DNA of 64,000 nt from Clostridia bacterium (GTDB lineage Bacteria; Bacillota; Clostridia; Oscillospirales; Acutalibacteraceae). Each line of letters opens with the position of its first letter. Within the stretch, counting starts at the first letter, position 1. The stretch spans positions 203,407 to 267,406 of the forward strand of contig JAFRQQ010000013.1 in assembly GCA_017428525.1 (NCBI GenBank), in the 5' to 3' direction. Shown here in pieces: positions 19,725 through 29,204 of the stretch. Position numbers and translations under genes: made by a program. The notes under the pieces are model-generated. The model was not told the origin of the DNA and did no database searches. It saw only the letters and a list, made by a program, of their open reading frames with translations.

Positions 19725-21062
19725 TTATCCGAGTCTGGCTTCCAGCGCGGCTTTTGCCTCTTCATAGCCGGGCTTGCCCAGAAGCGCAAACATATTCTTC
19801 TTGTAGCTTTCCACGCCGGGCTGATCGAAGGGATTCACGCCCAGCAGATAACCGGAGATCGCGCAGGCCTTCTCGAAGAAGTAGATCAGGAAGCCGAGCT
19901 CATACTCCGCCTGGCGGTCCACCGTGATCACAAGATTCGGCACGCCGCCGTCGGTGTGGGCCAGCAGCGTTCCCTCAAACGCCTTGCGATTGACCTCGTG
20001 CAGCTGCTTGCCGGCCAGGAAATTCAGACCGTCGCTGTTCGCCGCGTCAAAGCCGACCGTCACGTTGGCCTTGGGCTCCTTGATCCAGAGCACGGTTTCA
20101 AACATCAGGCGCTCGCCCTGCTGGATATATTGCCCCATGGAATGGAGATCCGTGGAGAAAATCGCGGAGGCGGGGAACAGGCCCTTGCCCTCCTTGCCCT
20201 CGCTCTCGCCGAACAGCTGCTTGAACCACTCGCACCAGAGCGTCAGCGACGGTTCATAGGCGGCGAGCAGCTCGATGGACTTGCCGTCGCGGTAAAGCAG
20301 GTTGCGGATCGCCGCATACTGATAGCATTCATTCGTGGCCAGATCCGGCTCGGAATAGGCCAGGCGCGCATCCGCCGCGCCCTGCATGAGCAGATCGATA
20401 TCCACGCCGGCCACGGCCACGGGCAGCAGACCCACGGCGGTGAGCACGGAATAGCGTCCGCCGACGTCGTCCGGCACCACGAACGTGCGGTAGCCTTCTT
20501 CGTCCGCGAGCGCCTTAAGCGCGCCGCGGGTGCGGTCGGTCGTCACATAAATGCGCTTTCTGGCTTCTTCCTTGCCGTAGCGCGATTCAATCAGCTGCTT
20601 GAAGATGCGGAACGCAACGGCGGTTTCGGTCGTCGTGCCGGATTTGGAGATCACGTTGATCGAGAAATCCCGGCCGTCGATCAGGGAAATCAGCTCCTCC
20701 ACCGCGGACGCGCTGATGGTGTTGCCGCCGAAATAGATCTCCGGCGTTTCCTTCTTGAGCAGGTTGTAGTTGTTGGATTTCAGGAATTCGATCACGGCGC
20801 GCGCGCCGAGATAGGAGCCGCCGATGCCGAGCACGAGCAGCACCTCGGAATCGCTTTGAATCTGCGCGGCGCTTTCTTTGATCAGCGCAAACTCCGTCTT
20901 ATCGTAATCGACCGGCAGATCGATCCAGCCGAGCTTGTCGCTGCCGCGGCCGGTGCCCAGATGCAGCGCTTCGTGCGCGGCGGAGATTTCCGGCTGCAGG
21001 GAACGCAGCCGCTCCGGATTGCCGTATTCGCCGGCATAGTTGAGGTTCAGTTTGATTGCCAT
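19725..21062 (-). CDS. pgi: Glucose-6-phosphate isomerase
   Basis: 445 residues, the short Firmicutes form. [29 protein letters not shown] and the final [11 protein letters not shown] are the conserved substrate and active-site segments. It interconverts glucose 6-phosphate and fructose 6-phosphate in glycolysis and at the branch to sugar nucleotides. It has its own promoter at 21141-21169 and is followed by the small P-loop gene. Confidence 0.96.
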   Translation of the reverse strand: MAIKLNLNYAGEYGNPERLRSLQPEISAAHEALHLGTGRGSDKLGWIDLPVDYDKTEFALIKESAAQIQSDSEVLLVLGIGGSYLGARAVIEFLKSNNYNLLKKETPEIYFGGNTISASAVEELISLIDGRDFSINVISKSGTTTETAVAFRIFKQLIESRYGKEEARKRIYVTTDRTRGALKALADEEGYRTFVVPDDVGGRYSVLTAVGLLPVAVAGVDIDLLMQGAADARLAYSEPDLATNECYQYAAIRNLLYRDGKSIELLAAYEPSLTLWCEWFKQLFGESEGKEGKGLFPASAIFSTDLHSMGQYIQQGERLMFETVLWIKEPKANVTVGFDAANSDGLNFLAGKQLHEVNRKAFEGTLLAHTDGGVPNLVITVDRQAEYELGFLIYFFEKACAISGYLLGVNPFDQPGVESYKKNMFALLGKPGYEEAKAALEARLG

Positions 21063-21140
21063 TTTGTTTTAACTCCCCGATGCTTCAGCAGGCCGCGGAC
21101 TGCGCCGCGCCGTGAAAGCTTGTTCAACATTATTTTATAT

Positions 21141-21169
21141 ATTTTAAACCATTTTCGTGCACAATGCAA
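21141..21169 (-). promoter_or_regulatory. Sigma-A promoter of pgi
   Basis: Minus strand TTGCAT (21164-21169), 17-bp spacer, TAAAAT (21141-21146), about 80 bp upstream of the pgi ATG. A T-rich stretch just upstream (TTTTTTTCTTTTTT) could belong to dacF termination, though I see no convincing stem. Confidence 0.75.
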
Positions 21170-21242
21170 CCGAAAAAAGAAAAAAATTCAAACAAATTCA
21201 GGAAAGCGCAGCGGAATCCCTTCGGTGAATTTGCCAAAGTGC

Positions 21243-22415
21243 TCAGCTGCCGCGCAGCTGCATAAGCCGCCGAGCGAGCCGATGCAGCACAAAACCGAAG
21301 CTCAGCGCCTCCACCGCGGCGGGCGCGGTCAGCTTGTAAACGCCGAGCACGGTCTCCCCCGCCCGCACCGTCACGGTGCCGAGCACCTGCCCGGCCTCCA
21401 CCGGCGCATGGACGTCCACGGCAAGGTCGACCGTCTGCGTCAGCTTGCCGCTCTGACTCTTTTCAACCGGCAGGGGCGCGATTTCAGGCAGCTGCGGCAG
21501 AATGCGGTCCGTGACGCCGCCGAGCACGCCGACCGCCGGAATCAGGCTGCGGTCGATCTGCGGCGTGACGGTCGTGTAATTCGCAAACCCCCAGTTCAGC
21601 AGCGCCTTGGCCGCGTCGAACCGCGCGGCGCTGTTCGGGCTGCCCATCACCACAGCGATCAGATGCAGGCCGTCCCGCATGGCGCTCGCAGAGATGCAGC
21701 AGCCGGCCTTGGCGGTGGTGCCCGTTTTCAGGCCGGTCGTCCCCGCGTAAAAGCGCACGAGCTTATTCGTATTCACCAGCGCGGTCGCCCCGTCGCGCAG
21801 GCTGTCCATCCAGATCGTGGTGTAATCCAGAATCATCTCATGCTGCAGCAGCGTGCGCGACATGATCGCCACATCCAGCGCAGAGGTCTTGTGATCCTGC
21901 GCGCTGTCATCCAGACCGGTGCAGTTTTCAAAATGCGTATCCTGCATCCCGAGCTGCGCGGCGCGTTCGTTGAGCCGCTGCACGAACGCCGCGTCGCTGC
22001 CGGCAATGTATTCGCCCAGCGCGGTGCAGGCGTCGTTCGCGCTGTAAACGGCGGTGGCCTTGAGCAGGTCATGCACCGTCATCTGCTCGCCCTCTTTGAG
22101 CCAGATCTGGGAGCCGCCCTTTCCGGCGGCCTCCGCGCTGACGGTGACGAGATCATCGAGCGCGATCTGCCCGGCCTCGATGGCTTCGACCGTAAGCAGC
22201 ATGGGCAGGATTTTCGTCACGGAGGCCGGATACAGCCGCTCCCGCGCGTTCATCTGCAGCAGCACCTGCCCGGTGCCGACCTCCATGAGCACGGCGGATT
22301 TCGCTTCGATCTCCACGGGCAGGGTCTCCGGCGGCGCGGCCGTGGCCGTCGGCACGCAGACGGCGCAGAGCGCGGCGGAAAGCAGGCCTGCAAGCAGGCG
22401 GCGGATCAGTTTCAT
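21243..22415 (-). CDS. dacF: D-alanyl-D-alanine carboxypeptidase (penicillin-binding protein, DacF type)
   Basis: 390 residues from the ATG at 22415 (AAAGGGGAC upstream). A signal peptide covers about residues 1-26. The penicillin-binding motifs are SVTK (catalytic Ser and Lys), SAND (SxN) and KTGTT. A C-terminal domain ends with a hydrophobic/amphipathic helix that probably anchors it to the membrane. It trims the terminal D-Ala from peptidoglycan stem peptides. It is divergent from mtaB. Confidence 0.93.
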   Translation of the reverse strand: MKLIRRLLAGLLSAALCAVCVPTATAAPPETLPVEIEAKSAVLMEVGTGQVLLQMNARERLYPASVTKILPMLLTVEAIEAGQIALDDLVTVSAEAAGKGGSQIWLKEGEQMTVHDLLKATAVYSANDACTALGEYIAGSDAAFVQRLNERAAQLGMQDTHFENCTGLDDSAQDHKTSALDVAIMSRTLLQHEMILDYTTIWMDSLRDGATALVNTNKLVRFYAGTTGLKTGTTAKAGCCISASAMRDGLHLIAVVMGSPNSAARFDAAKALLNWGFANYTTVTPQIDRSLIPAVGVLGGVTDRILPQLPEIAPLPVEKSQSGKLTQTVDLAVDVHAPVEAGQVLGTVTVRAGETVLGVYKLTAPAAVEALSFGFVLHRLARRLMQLRGS

Positions 22416-22456
22416 GGCATCGTCCCCTTTCCTTTTATATATAATGTGAATTATCA

Positions 22457-22485
22457 TTGAATATCACAGATTTTTGTGGTAGAAT
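22457..22485 (+). promoter_or_regulatory. Sigma-A promoter of mtaB, extended -10 type
   Basis: TTGAAT (22457-22462), 17-bp spacer, TGG-TAGAAT (-10 at 22480-22485), 30 bp upstream of the mtaB ATG. Confidence 0.75.
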
Positions 22486-22515
22486 GGGGATATCATCGGC
22501 AACACGGAGGCGCAA

Positions 22516-23829
22516 ATGAAAGCGGCATTTTATACCCTTGGCTGCAAGGTCAATCAATATGAAAGCGAAGCGATGGCGCAGCGGCTCGCCGCACAGGGCG
22601 TGACGGTGGTGGACCCGGCGCAGGAGGCGGATTTTTACGTCGTCAACTCCTGCACCGTCACCGCCGAAAGCGACCGCAAGACCCGGCAGGCGGTCCGGCG
22701 CTTCAAAAAGCTGCACCCGGACAGCATCGTCGTGCTCACCGGCTGCATGCCGCAGGCCTTCCCGCAGGCGAGCGCCGCGCTCGAGGCGGCGGACATCGTC
22801 ATCGGCAACAAAAGCAACCATCTGCTTTATGACTATGTGCTGCAATATCTCAACGGCGGCGGCCGGATCGTTGCGATCGATCCGCACAATGCGCAGCCGG
22901 GCGAGCCGTTCACGGGCGACACAATCACGGACTTCCATGCCCGCACGCGCGCCGCAGTCAAGATCGAGGACGGCTGCAACCGTTTCTGCAGCTACTGCAT
23001 CATCCCCTACGCGCGCGGTCGGGTGCGGTCAAAACCGCTTCCGGCGCTGCGTGAAGAGCTCGCGGCGCTGAACGACGCGGGCTTCTGCGAGATCGTGCTG
23101 GTCGGCATCAATCTCTCGGCCTACGGCAGCGATCTGGGCTGCTCGCTCGCGGATGCGGTGCGGCTGGCGGCTTCCTTCCCGCAGATCCGTCGCGTCCGGC
23201 TCGGCTCGCTCGAACCGGATCACATCACGAACGACGTGATCGCCGCGCTGCAGGCCGTTCCTGAATTCTGCCCGCAGTTTCACATATCCCTGCAGAGCGG
23301 CTGTGACCGCACGCTCCGGCGCATGAACCGGCATTATGACAGCGCGGACTACCTTGCCCTGTGCCGGAACCTCCGTGCCGCCTTCCCGGACGCCGCGATC
23401 ACCACGGACATCATGGTCGGCTTCCCGGGCGAAACGGCGGAGGATTTCGAAACCTCCCGCGCCTTTGCCGAAACGGTCGGCTTTGAAAAGATCCACGTCT
23501 TCCCCTATTCCCGCCGCGCAGGCACGCCCGCCGCATCGATGCCCGATCAGGTGCCGCAGGCGGAGAAGGCCCGCCGCGCCGCAGAGCTGAGCCGCACGGC
23601 CGCCGCCCTGCGCACGGCAGCGTTCACGCGGATGATCGGCCACTCGGTCGAGATCCTGCCCGAGGAATGGCGGGACGGCCTTGTGCAGGGCTGCACCGCG
23701 AATTACACGCCGGTGCAGATTCGCAGCGACCGCCCCCTGCCGCCGGTGCTCACGCGCGTGACCGTCACGGGCGTTGCGCAAGACGTCTGCCTCGGCGAGC
23801 TGATGGGCGGGGAAATATCCGACGATTAG
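22516..23829 (+). CDS. mtaB: tRNA t6A37 methylthiotransferase MtaB
   Basis: 437 residues. The N-terminal UPF0004 domain (MKAAFYTLGCKVNQYES, VNSCTVTAESD and LTGCMPQ supply three cluster cysteines) is followed by a radical-SAM core with CNRFCSYCIIPYARG (CxxxCxxC) and a C-terminal TRAM-like domain. The enzyme adds a methylthio group to t6A at position 37 of ANN-decoding tRNAs, using two 4Fe-4S clusters. The ribosome site is GGAGGCGCAA. It runs toward the uronic-acid cassette but is separated from it by 253 bp with a new promoter. Confidence 0.95.
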   Translation: MKAAFYTLGCKVNQYESEAMAQRLAAQGVTVVDPAQEADFYVVNSCTVTAESDRKTRQAVRRFKKLHPDSIVVLTGCMPQAFPQASAALEAADIVIGNKSNHLLYDYVLQYLNGGGRIVAIDPHNAQPGEPFTGDTITDFHARTRAAVKIEDGCNRFCSYCIIPYARGRVRSKPLPALREELAALNDAGFCEIVLVGINLSAYGSDLGCSLADAVRLAASFPQIRRVRLGSLEPDHITNDVIAALQAVPEFCPQFHISLQSGCDRTLRRMNRHYDSADYLALCRNLRAAFPDAAITTDIMVGFPGETAEDFETSRAFAETVGFEKIHVFPYSRRAGTPAASMPDQVPQAEKARRAAELSRTAAALRTAAFTRMIGHSVEILPEEWRDGLVQGCTANYTPVQIRSDRPLPPVLTRVTVTGVAQDVCLGELMGGEISDD

Positions 23830-23843
23830 TATTTGCTTTTGCG

Positions 23844-23860
23844 TGTCGCTGCCAGCGTCA
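23844..23860. promoter_or_regulatory. Candidate operator A (17-bp palindrome) upstream of the HTH-Ugd promoter
   Basis: TGTCGCTGCCAGCGTCA is a near-perfect palindrome starting 14 bp after the mtaB stop. It matches candidate operator B at 14 of 17 positions. A one-base centre makes it a poor RNA hairpin, so a dimeric DNA-binding protein site is more likely. Confidence 0.5.
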
Positions 23861-23972
23861 TCATCCGCCGCTTTTGTTTGTCATTTTCAATAACTTATTT
23901 ATTATTAATTTTGCTTTTGTTCGGTAATCCATCCGATTTTGTCGTTATAGTTTATCATTTAACTAATCTCTA

Positions 23973-24001
23973 TTGACTTCCTGTGAGAATCCTGTTAAGA
24001 T
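23973..24001 (+). promoter_or_regulatory. Sigma-A promoter of the UDP-uronate cassette
   Basis: TTGACT (23973-23978), 17-bp spacer, TAAGAT (23996-24001). It lies between the two palindromes, about 80 bp before the start of the HTH-dehydrogenase gene. Confidence 0.75.
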
Positions 24002-24032
24002 ACCAGTGTTTGAGAGTACAATCTGATTATTC

Positions 24033-24057
24033 GAAATGTCGCTGTCAGTGACATTTC
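24033..24057. promoter_or_regulatory. Candidate operator B, extended palindrome in the leader of the HTH-Ugd gene
   Basis: GAAATGTC at 24033-24040 mirrors GACATTTC at 24050-24057 around CTGTCAG. The core TGTCGCTGTCAGTGACA (24037-24053) shares 14 of 17 bases with operator A; the centres are 193 bp apart. Its position just after the predicted transcription start suits repression. Confidence 0.6.
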
Positions 24058-24082
24058 AACGCTTTGCAGGAGGTCTCACCGT

Positions 24083-25588
24083 ATGAAAAAACTTTCGATG
24101 CAGCTGCTCGCCGATACCGTCGTCTCCCGCCGGAAGGCGCTGAAGATGACGCAGGCGCAGCTGGCAGGCGCCACCGGAATCCATCGCGGGCTGATCTCGC
24201 GCCTCGAGGCAAGGGACTTCACCCCGTCGATCGATCAGCTGCAGGCGCTCGCGCAAGCGCTGGACTTTGACCCCTCCGCGCTGTTTGTCGATACGGCCAT
24301 GACAGCCGCCATCGAAATCACGCGCTCCTACAACATCGCGGTCGCCGGCACCGGCTACGTCGGTCTCTCGCTCGCCGTGCTCCTCGCGCAGCACAACCGC
24401 GTCACCGCCGTCGACATTCTGCCCGAAAAGGTGGAAAAGCTCAACCGGCTATGCTCCCCGATCCAGGACGACTACATCGAAAAATACCTGGAGGAAGCAA
24501 AAAAGGGCAAGCGGACGCTGCAGCTCTCAGCCACCACGGACGGCGCCGCCACATATGCTGACGCGGATTTCATCATCGTCGCCGCGCCGACAAACTATGA
24601 CCCGAAGCAGAACTTTTTCGATTGCTCCGCCGTGGAAAGCGTGCTGCAGCTGGTGCGGGACGCCACCGCTTCGCGCGAGGAAAAGCCGGCAATCGTCATC
24701 AAATCCACGATTCCGGTCGGGTATACCGTCCACATCCGGGAAAAACTCGGCATGGACAACATCCTGTTCAGCCCGGAATTCCTGCGCGAATCCAGGGCGC
24801 TGTATGACAATCTCTATCCGAGCCGCATCATCGTCGGCTGCGACGCGCAGACGGAAACCGCCGCGCGCATCTTTGCGGGTCTTTTGCAGCAGGGCGCAAT
24901 CAAGTGTCCGGTCGAAACGCTGTTCATGGGCTATACCGAGGCGGAGGCGACCAAGCTCTTTGTCAACACCTACCTTGCGCTGCGCGTGAGCTATTTCAAC
25001 GAGCTGGACACCTATGCGGAGATCAAGGGGCTGCGCACCGCGGATATCATCAAGGGCGTCTGCCTGGACCCGCGCGTGGGCGATTATTACAACAATCCCT
25101 CCTTCGGCTACGGCGGCTACTGCCTGCCCAAGGATACGAAACAGCTGCTGGCGAATTATCAGGACGTGCCGCAGAATATGATGACCGCCATCGTCGAATC
25201 CAACCGGACGCGCAAGGATTACATTGCCGACCGGGTGCTGGAAATCGCCGGCGCCTACACGGCGTCCGCCCATTTCAGCAGCGCGCAGGAGCAGCGGCAG
25301 AAGGAAACGGTGGTCGGCGTCTACCGGCTGACCATGAAGGCCAATTCCGACAATTTCCGCCAATCCTCCATTCAGGGCGTCATGAAGCGGATCAAGGCGA
25401 AGGGCGCGACCGTCGTCATCTATGAGCCGACACTGGAAAACGGGAGCACGTTTTTCGGCTCGACCGTTGTGAACGACCTGAAGAAATTCAAAAAAATGTG
25501 CGGCTGCATCATTGCTAACCGCTACGATCCCTGCCTCGACGACGTGGAGGAAAAGGTCTATACAAGGGATCTGTTCAGACGAGATTAA
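24083..25588 (+). CDS. XRE-type HTH domain fused to UDP-glucose 6-dehydrogenase (HasB type)
   Basis: 501 residues. Residues about 8-68 form a Cro/C1-type HTH ([19 protein letters not shown], then a Pro-Ser-x-x-x-L helix). From about residue 83 the rest is a nucleotide-sugar dehydrogenase: Rossmann GTGYVG (89-94), SPEFLRES, and [15 protein letters not shown] with catalytic Cys347. HasB-like enzymes oxidise UDP-glucose to UDP-glucuronate with two NAD+ and are about 400 residues, so about 80 are extra at the N-terminus. The frame is uninterrupted and has a good ribosome site (GGAGGT, 8 nt before ATG). I infer a DNA-binding metabolic enzyme, possibly controlling its own promoter through the palindromes at 23844 and 24033. 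Confidence 0.9.
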   Translation: MKKLSMQLLADTVVSRRKALKMTQAQLAGATGIHRGLISRLEARDFTPSIDQLQALAQALDFDPSALFVDTAMTAAIEITRSYNIAVAGTGYVGLSLAVLLAQHNRVTAVDILPEKVEKLNRLCSPIQDDYIEKYLEEAKKGKRTLQLSATTDGAATYADADFIIVAAPTNYDPKQNFFDCSAVESVLQLVRDATASREEKPAIVIKSTIPVGYTVHIREKLGMDNILFSPEFLRESRALYDNLYPSRIIVGCDAQTETAARIFAGLLQQGAIKCPVETLFMGYTEAEATKLFVNTYLALRVSYFNELDTYAEIKGLRTADIIKGVCLDPRVGDYYNNPSFGYGGYCLPKDTKQLLANYQDVPQNMMTAIVESNRTRKDYIADRVLEIAGAYTASAHFSSAQEQRQKETVVGVYRLTMKANSDNFRQSSIQGVMKRIKAKGATVVIYEPTLENGSTFFGSTVVNDLKKFKKMCGCIIANRYDPCLDDVEEKVYTRDLFRRD

Positions 25589-25610
25589 GAAAGAAACGAG
25601 GACAACAGCC

Positions 25611-26786
25611 ATGCTTTGCGAAGAACGGTTTCGTGAAATCTACGGCAGGGACCCGGAGGGCCTCTCCTTCTCCCCCTACCGCATCTGCCCCATCGGCGCG
25701 CACAGCGACCACAACCTCGGCAAAATCACGGGGTTCGCCATCGATAAAGGCATCCATCTCGCCTTCCGGCCGAAGAAGAACGGCGTTGTGGAAATGCAGA
25801 GCCTCCAGTTTCCCAAACGCGCGCAGTGGCACATCAAGGACGTCGGCGAAAAAACCGGCGACTGGGCGGACTATCTGCGCGGCGCGACCTATGCGCTGGG
25901 CAAGGAGCACACGCTCACGGTCGGTCTGTGCGGCATCATCGAAGGCTCGCTGCCGATCGGCGGCCTGAGCTCCTCCGCCGCGGTGATTCTGGCCTTTCTG
26001 GATGCGCTGTGCAAGGTCAACCAGATCGAACTGACGGCGCAGGAGCTGATCGCCGTCGCCTTCGACGCCGAAAAGAATTACGTCGGCGTCAACGTCGGCA
26101 CCCTGGATCAGAGCTGCGAGGTGCTCTCGAAAAAGGATCACCTGCTGTATCTGGACTGCAGGGACAATCACTATGAGCTGATCCCGACGCATCCGGCGAT
26201 GAAGCCCTATCGGATCGCCGTCTTTTTCAGCGGGCTGGAGCATTCCCTGGCCGGCTCCAAATACAACATGCGCGTGGACGAGCTGCGCGCGGGCGTCTAT
26301 GCTTTGCAGGCGTTCAGCGGCGCGGAGTACGGCAAATTCAATCAGGCCAACGCGCGCGACGTCAGCTTTGAGACCTATCAGGCCTATAAAGACCGTCTGC
26401 CCGCACCGTGGGCGCGGCGCTGCGAGCACTGGTACACCGAATTTCAGCGCGTCGAGGCCGGCGCGGAAGCCTGGCGGCGCGGCGATCTGGAAACCTACGG
26501 CCGCCTGTCCTTCGAATCCGGCCGGAGCAGCATTCAAAACTGGGAATCCGGCGCGCCGGAGCAGATCAAGCTCTATGAGATCATGCGGGAAACGGACGGC
26601 ATCTACGGCGGGCGCTTCAGCGGCGCCGGCTTCAAGGGCTGCTGCATGGCGCTGATCGATCCGTCCAAGGCGGACGCGATCCGCGAATCTGTGGAGCGGG
26701 CCTATCTGACGGCCTTCCCCGCCATGCAGGGCAAATACAGCTTCCATCTGTGCGAAAGCGCGGACGGAATCGCAAATCAAAAGTGA
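25611..26786 (+). CDS. GHMP kinase, galacturonokinase/galactokinase-like
   Basis: 391 residues from the ATG at 25611, 22 bp after the dehydrogenase. GHMP motifs: SPYRICPIGAHSDHN near residue 20, the ATP-binding loop LPIGGLSSSAA near 117-127, and a C-terminal SGAGFKGCC. The N-terminal signature PYRICPxGAHxDH recalls plant galacturonokinase rather than bacterial galactokinase (GEHTDYN). I therefore favour phosphorylation of a uronic acid at C1, which suits the neighbours; galactokinase activity remains possible. Confidence 0.75.
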   Translation: MLCEERFREIYGRDPEGLSFSPYRICPIGAHSDHNLGKITGFAIDKGIHLAFRPKKNGVVEMQSLQFPKRAQWHIKDVGEKTGDWADYLRGATYALGKEHTLTVGLCGIIEGSLPIGGLSSSAAVILAFLDALCKVNQIELTAQELIAVAFDAEKNYVGVNVGTLDQSCEVLSKKDHLLYLDCRDNHYELIPTHPAMKPYRIAVFFSGLEHSLAGSKYNMRVDELRAGVYALQAFSGAEYGKFNQANARDVSFETYQAYKDRLPAPWARRCEHWYTEFQRVEAGAEAWRRGDLETYGRLSFESGRSSIQNWESGAPEQIKLYEIMRETDGIYGGRFSGAGFKGCCMALIDPSKADAIRESVERAYLTAFPAMQGKYSFHLCESADGIANQK

Positions 26787-26796
26787 GGTGCAGCGT

Positions 26797-27534
26797 ATGC
26801 AATGTCTGATTTTAGCCGCCGGCTATGCCACCCGCCTTTATCCGCTGACGGAGAACTTCCCGAAACCCCTGCTCAAGGTGCGGGAGAAAACCATTCTGGA
26901 CTGGCTGCTGGATGATCTGGACGCCACCGGTCTGGTCGACGCGTACGCGGTCATCAGCAATCATAAATTTGCGCCGCATTTTCAGGCGTGGGCGGAGCAG
27001 CACCGTCTGCCGATCACCGTGATCGACGACGGCACCGACTCCAACGAAACCCGCCTGGGCGCGGTGTGCGATCTGCTGTTTGCCATGGAGCGCCTGCAGT
27101 GCGACGACGATCTGCTCGTGGTCGCGGGCGACAACCTGCTGGATTTCAGCCTGGGGCACTTTCTGCGCTATGCGCAGCAGAAGGGCGCCTCCTGCACGAT
27201 GCGCTATTGGGAAAACGATCATAACCGCCTGATCAAAAGCGGCATCAGCGAGATCGGCGCGGATGAGCGGCTGCTCTCGCTGGAAGAAAAACCGGCGCAG
27301 CCGAAATCCAACTGGTGCACGCCGCCGTTTTATTATTACACCAAAGCGGACGCGGCAAGAATTCCGGACGCGATCGCCGACGGCTGCGGCACGGACGCGC
27401 CGGGCAGTCTGGTGGCCTGGATGTGCCGGCATGCCGTCCTCTACAGCATGGAGATGCCGGGCAGCCGCTTCGACATCGGCAATCTGGAAAGCTACGAGCA
27501 GGCGCAAACGCTTTATAAAGGGATTACAAGGTAA
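26797..27534 (+). CDS. Sugar-1-phosphate nucleotidyltransferase
   Basis: 245 residues from the ATG at 26797 (GAGGTG six bases upstream). The N-terminal motif LAAGYATRLYPLTENFPKP is the NTP-binding loop of the RmlA-like family, with Ala in place of the usual second Gly (GxGTR). VVAGDNLLDF gives the metal-binding Asp and LEEKPAQPKS a sugar-binding segment. With the kinase before it, a two-step salvage of a free sugar (perhaps a uronic acid) to a UDP-sugar is plausible. The substrate is not determinable from sequence. Confidence 0.8.
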   Translation: MQCLILAAGYATRLYPLTENFPKPLLKVREKTILDWLLDDLDATGLVDAYAVISNHKFAPHFQAWAEQHRLPITVIDDGTDSNETRLGAVCDLLFAMERLQCDDDLLVVAGDNLLDFSLGHFLRYAQQKGASCTMRYWENDHNRLIKSGISEIGADERLLSLEEKPAQPKSNWCTPPFYYYTKADAARIPDAIADGCGTDAPGSLVAWMCRHAVLYSMEMPGSRFDIGNLESYEQAQTLYKGITR

Positions 27535-27539
27535 GGGCT

Positions 27540-28610
27540 ATGGGAAAGCAACAAATCGATTTAAACGGAAAAACCATTCTGGTCACCGGGTCGCCCGGCT
27601 TCATCGGCGCCAATCTGGTGCTTCGTCTGCTCAGGGAACTGCGCAGCGGCACGGTCGTGAGCTTCGACAACATGAACGACTACTATGACGTGCGTCTGAA
27701 GGAGTGGCGGCTGCGGCAGATTGAAGCGGCGGCGGCCGATTCTCCGGTCCGGCACGTGTTTGTCAAGGGCTCGGTCGGCGACAAGGCGGCGGTGGATGCG
27801 CTCTTTGCCAAGTACCGCTTCGACGTGGTCGTCCATCTGGCGGCGCAGGCCGGCGTGCGCTGGTCCATCGACCATCCCGACGTCTACATGGAGTCGAACG
27901 TCATCGGCTTCTACAACATCCTGGAGGCCTGCCGGCACAACCCGGTGGCGCATCTGGTCTATGCGTCCAGCTCCTCCGTCTACGGCGGCAACAAAAAAGT
28001 GCCGTTCTCCACGGACGATCCGGTGGATCATCCGGTCAGCCTTTACGCCGCGACGAAAAAGAGCAACGAGCTGCTCGCCCATGCCTACAGCAAGCTCTAT
28101 GAGATCCCCGCCACGGGGCTGCGCTTCTTCACGGTCTACGGCCCCGCCGGGCGGCCGGATATGTTCTATTACAGCGCGACCGAAACGCTCTCGCAGGGCG
28201 GCACGATCCGGATCTTCAATTACGGCAACTGCAAACGCGACTTCACCTATATCGACGATATCGTCGAGGGCGTTTACCACGTCATGCAGGGCGCGCCGGA
28301 AAAAGCGACGGGCGACGACGGCCTGCCGGTCCCGCCCTGCGCGGTCTACAACATCGGCGGCGGCAGCCCGGAGAACCTGCTGGACTTCGTGCGCACGCTG
28401 CAGGAGGAGCTCGTGCGCGCCGGTGTGCTGCCGGCAGACTACGACTTTGCAGGCCACCGCACGCTCGTCGGCATGCAGCCGGGCGACGTGCCCGTCACCT
28501 ACGCGGACACGGCGGCGCTGGAGCGGGATTACGGCTTCACGCCGCAGACCGGCATCCGGGCGGGCCTGCGCAGCTTTGCCGAGTGGTATAAGGCATTCAG
28601 CCAGACCTGA
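27540..28610 (+). CDS. NAD-dependent epimerase, UDP-glucuronate 4-epimerase-like
   Basis: 356 residues of the extended SDR family. The NAD-binding loop is TGSPGFIGANL (about 17-27); the catalytic elements are SSSSVYGG and YAATKKSNELLAHAYS (Tyr and Lys of YxxxK). The N-D-Y-Y segment after the second strand (FDNMNDYYDVRLKEWRL) is typical of UDP-glucuronate 4-epimerases, which make UDP-galacturonate. It starts 5 bp after the nucleotidyltransferase and is the last gene before the terminator at 28652. Confidence 0.88.
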   Translation: MGKQQIDLNGKTILVTGSPGFIGANLVLRLLRELRSGTVVSFDNMNDYYDVRLKEWRLRQIEAAAADSPVRHVFVKGSVGDKAAVDALFAKYRFDVVVHLAAQAGVRWSIDHPDVYMESNVIGFYNILEACRHNPVAHLVYASSSSVYGGNKKVPFSTDDPVDHPVSLYAATKKSNELLAHAYSKLYEIPATGLRFFTVYGPAGRPDMFYYSATETLSQGGTIRIFNYGNCKRDFTYIDDIVEGVYHVMQGAPEKATGDDGLPVPPCAVYNIGGGSPENLLDFVRTLQEELVRAGVLPADYDFAGHRTLVGMQPGDVPVTYADTAALERDYGFTPQTGIRAGLRSFAEWYKAFSQT

Positions 28611-28651
28611 ATCATTCCGCCCCCATCGCTATACTAATTATATAAACAGCA

Positions 28652-28681
28652 AACCGCCCGCGGGAATCCCCGCGGGCGGTT
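28652..28681. terminator. Bidirectional terminator between the uronate cassette and the minus-strand genes
   Basis: AACCGCCCGCGGG, loop AATC, CCCGCGGGCGGTT, a 13-bp GC-rich stem, followed by TTTTTCTG on the plus strand. It lies between convergent genes and can also stop minus-strand transcripts. Confidence 0.92.
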
Positions 28682-28699
28682 TTTTCTGCTGATTCTCTA

Positions 28700-29182
28700 T
28701 TATTTTTCACGCACGCGCTTGCCGGTCATATGCTCGATCGTGAATTCGATGATCGCGGCGCGATCTGCGTTTTTCCTGAGATCCCGCTCCAGATCATAAC
28801 CGGCGGGGAAATACTTCTCCCCGAGCAGCCGCAGCTTTTCTTCTGTTTCGGCGCGGTCCTCGAGCACGCGCACACGGCCGAAGGCGATCACGCTCGTCAC
28901 ATGATACCACCAGTCGTCCGGCTCGCGCTCGCCCGCATTCACCACGCAGAACGATGCTTTGTCGCAGGCGCGCACGGCGTCGATCTTCTGCCCCTCCTGC
29001 GCGGAGTGAAAATATAATCTTCCGTCCTGATAGACGAAATTCAGCGGCACGGCATAGGGGTAACCGTTTTCGCCGCACAGGGCGAGCACGCCGCGCTTTT
29101 CACTTTCCAGCAGGGTGACGCAGGCCGCGTCCTCCGTCTGCTGCGCAATCCGCCGCATCTGCCGAAACACATGCTCCTTCAT
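28700..29182 (-). CDS. Pyridoxamine 5'-phosphate oxidase-like FMN-binding protein
   Basis: 160 residues from the ATG at 29182 (GGGGAGGTG upstream). The split-barrel FMN-binding fold is suggested by YPYAVPLNFVYQDGRLYFHSA, KASFCVV and VTSVIAFGRVRVLED, the pattern of the NimA-like subgroup. These proteins bind flavin and often act on small molecules; the substrate is unknown. It begins 22 bp after capF, so it may be the last cistron of the polysaccharide operon or simply adjacent. Confidence 0.8.
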   Translation of the reverse strand: MKEHVFRQMRRIAQQTEDAACVTLLESEKRGVLALCGENGYPYAVPLNFVYQDGRLYFHSAQEGQKIDAVRACDKASFCVVNAGEREPDDWWYHVTSVIAFGRVRVLEDRAETEEKLRLLGEKYFPAGYDLERDLRKNADRAAIIEFTIEHMTGKRVREK

Positions 29183-29204
29183 GCAGACACCTCCCCGGCC
29201 GCGT

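Noticed and set aside
24083..24330. HTH segment considered as a separate small regulator gene or an assembly error
   Set aside because: The frame is continuous, no stop or second ribosome site lies before the dehydrogenase part, and the linker reads through in one frame.
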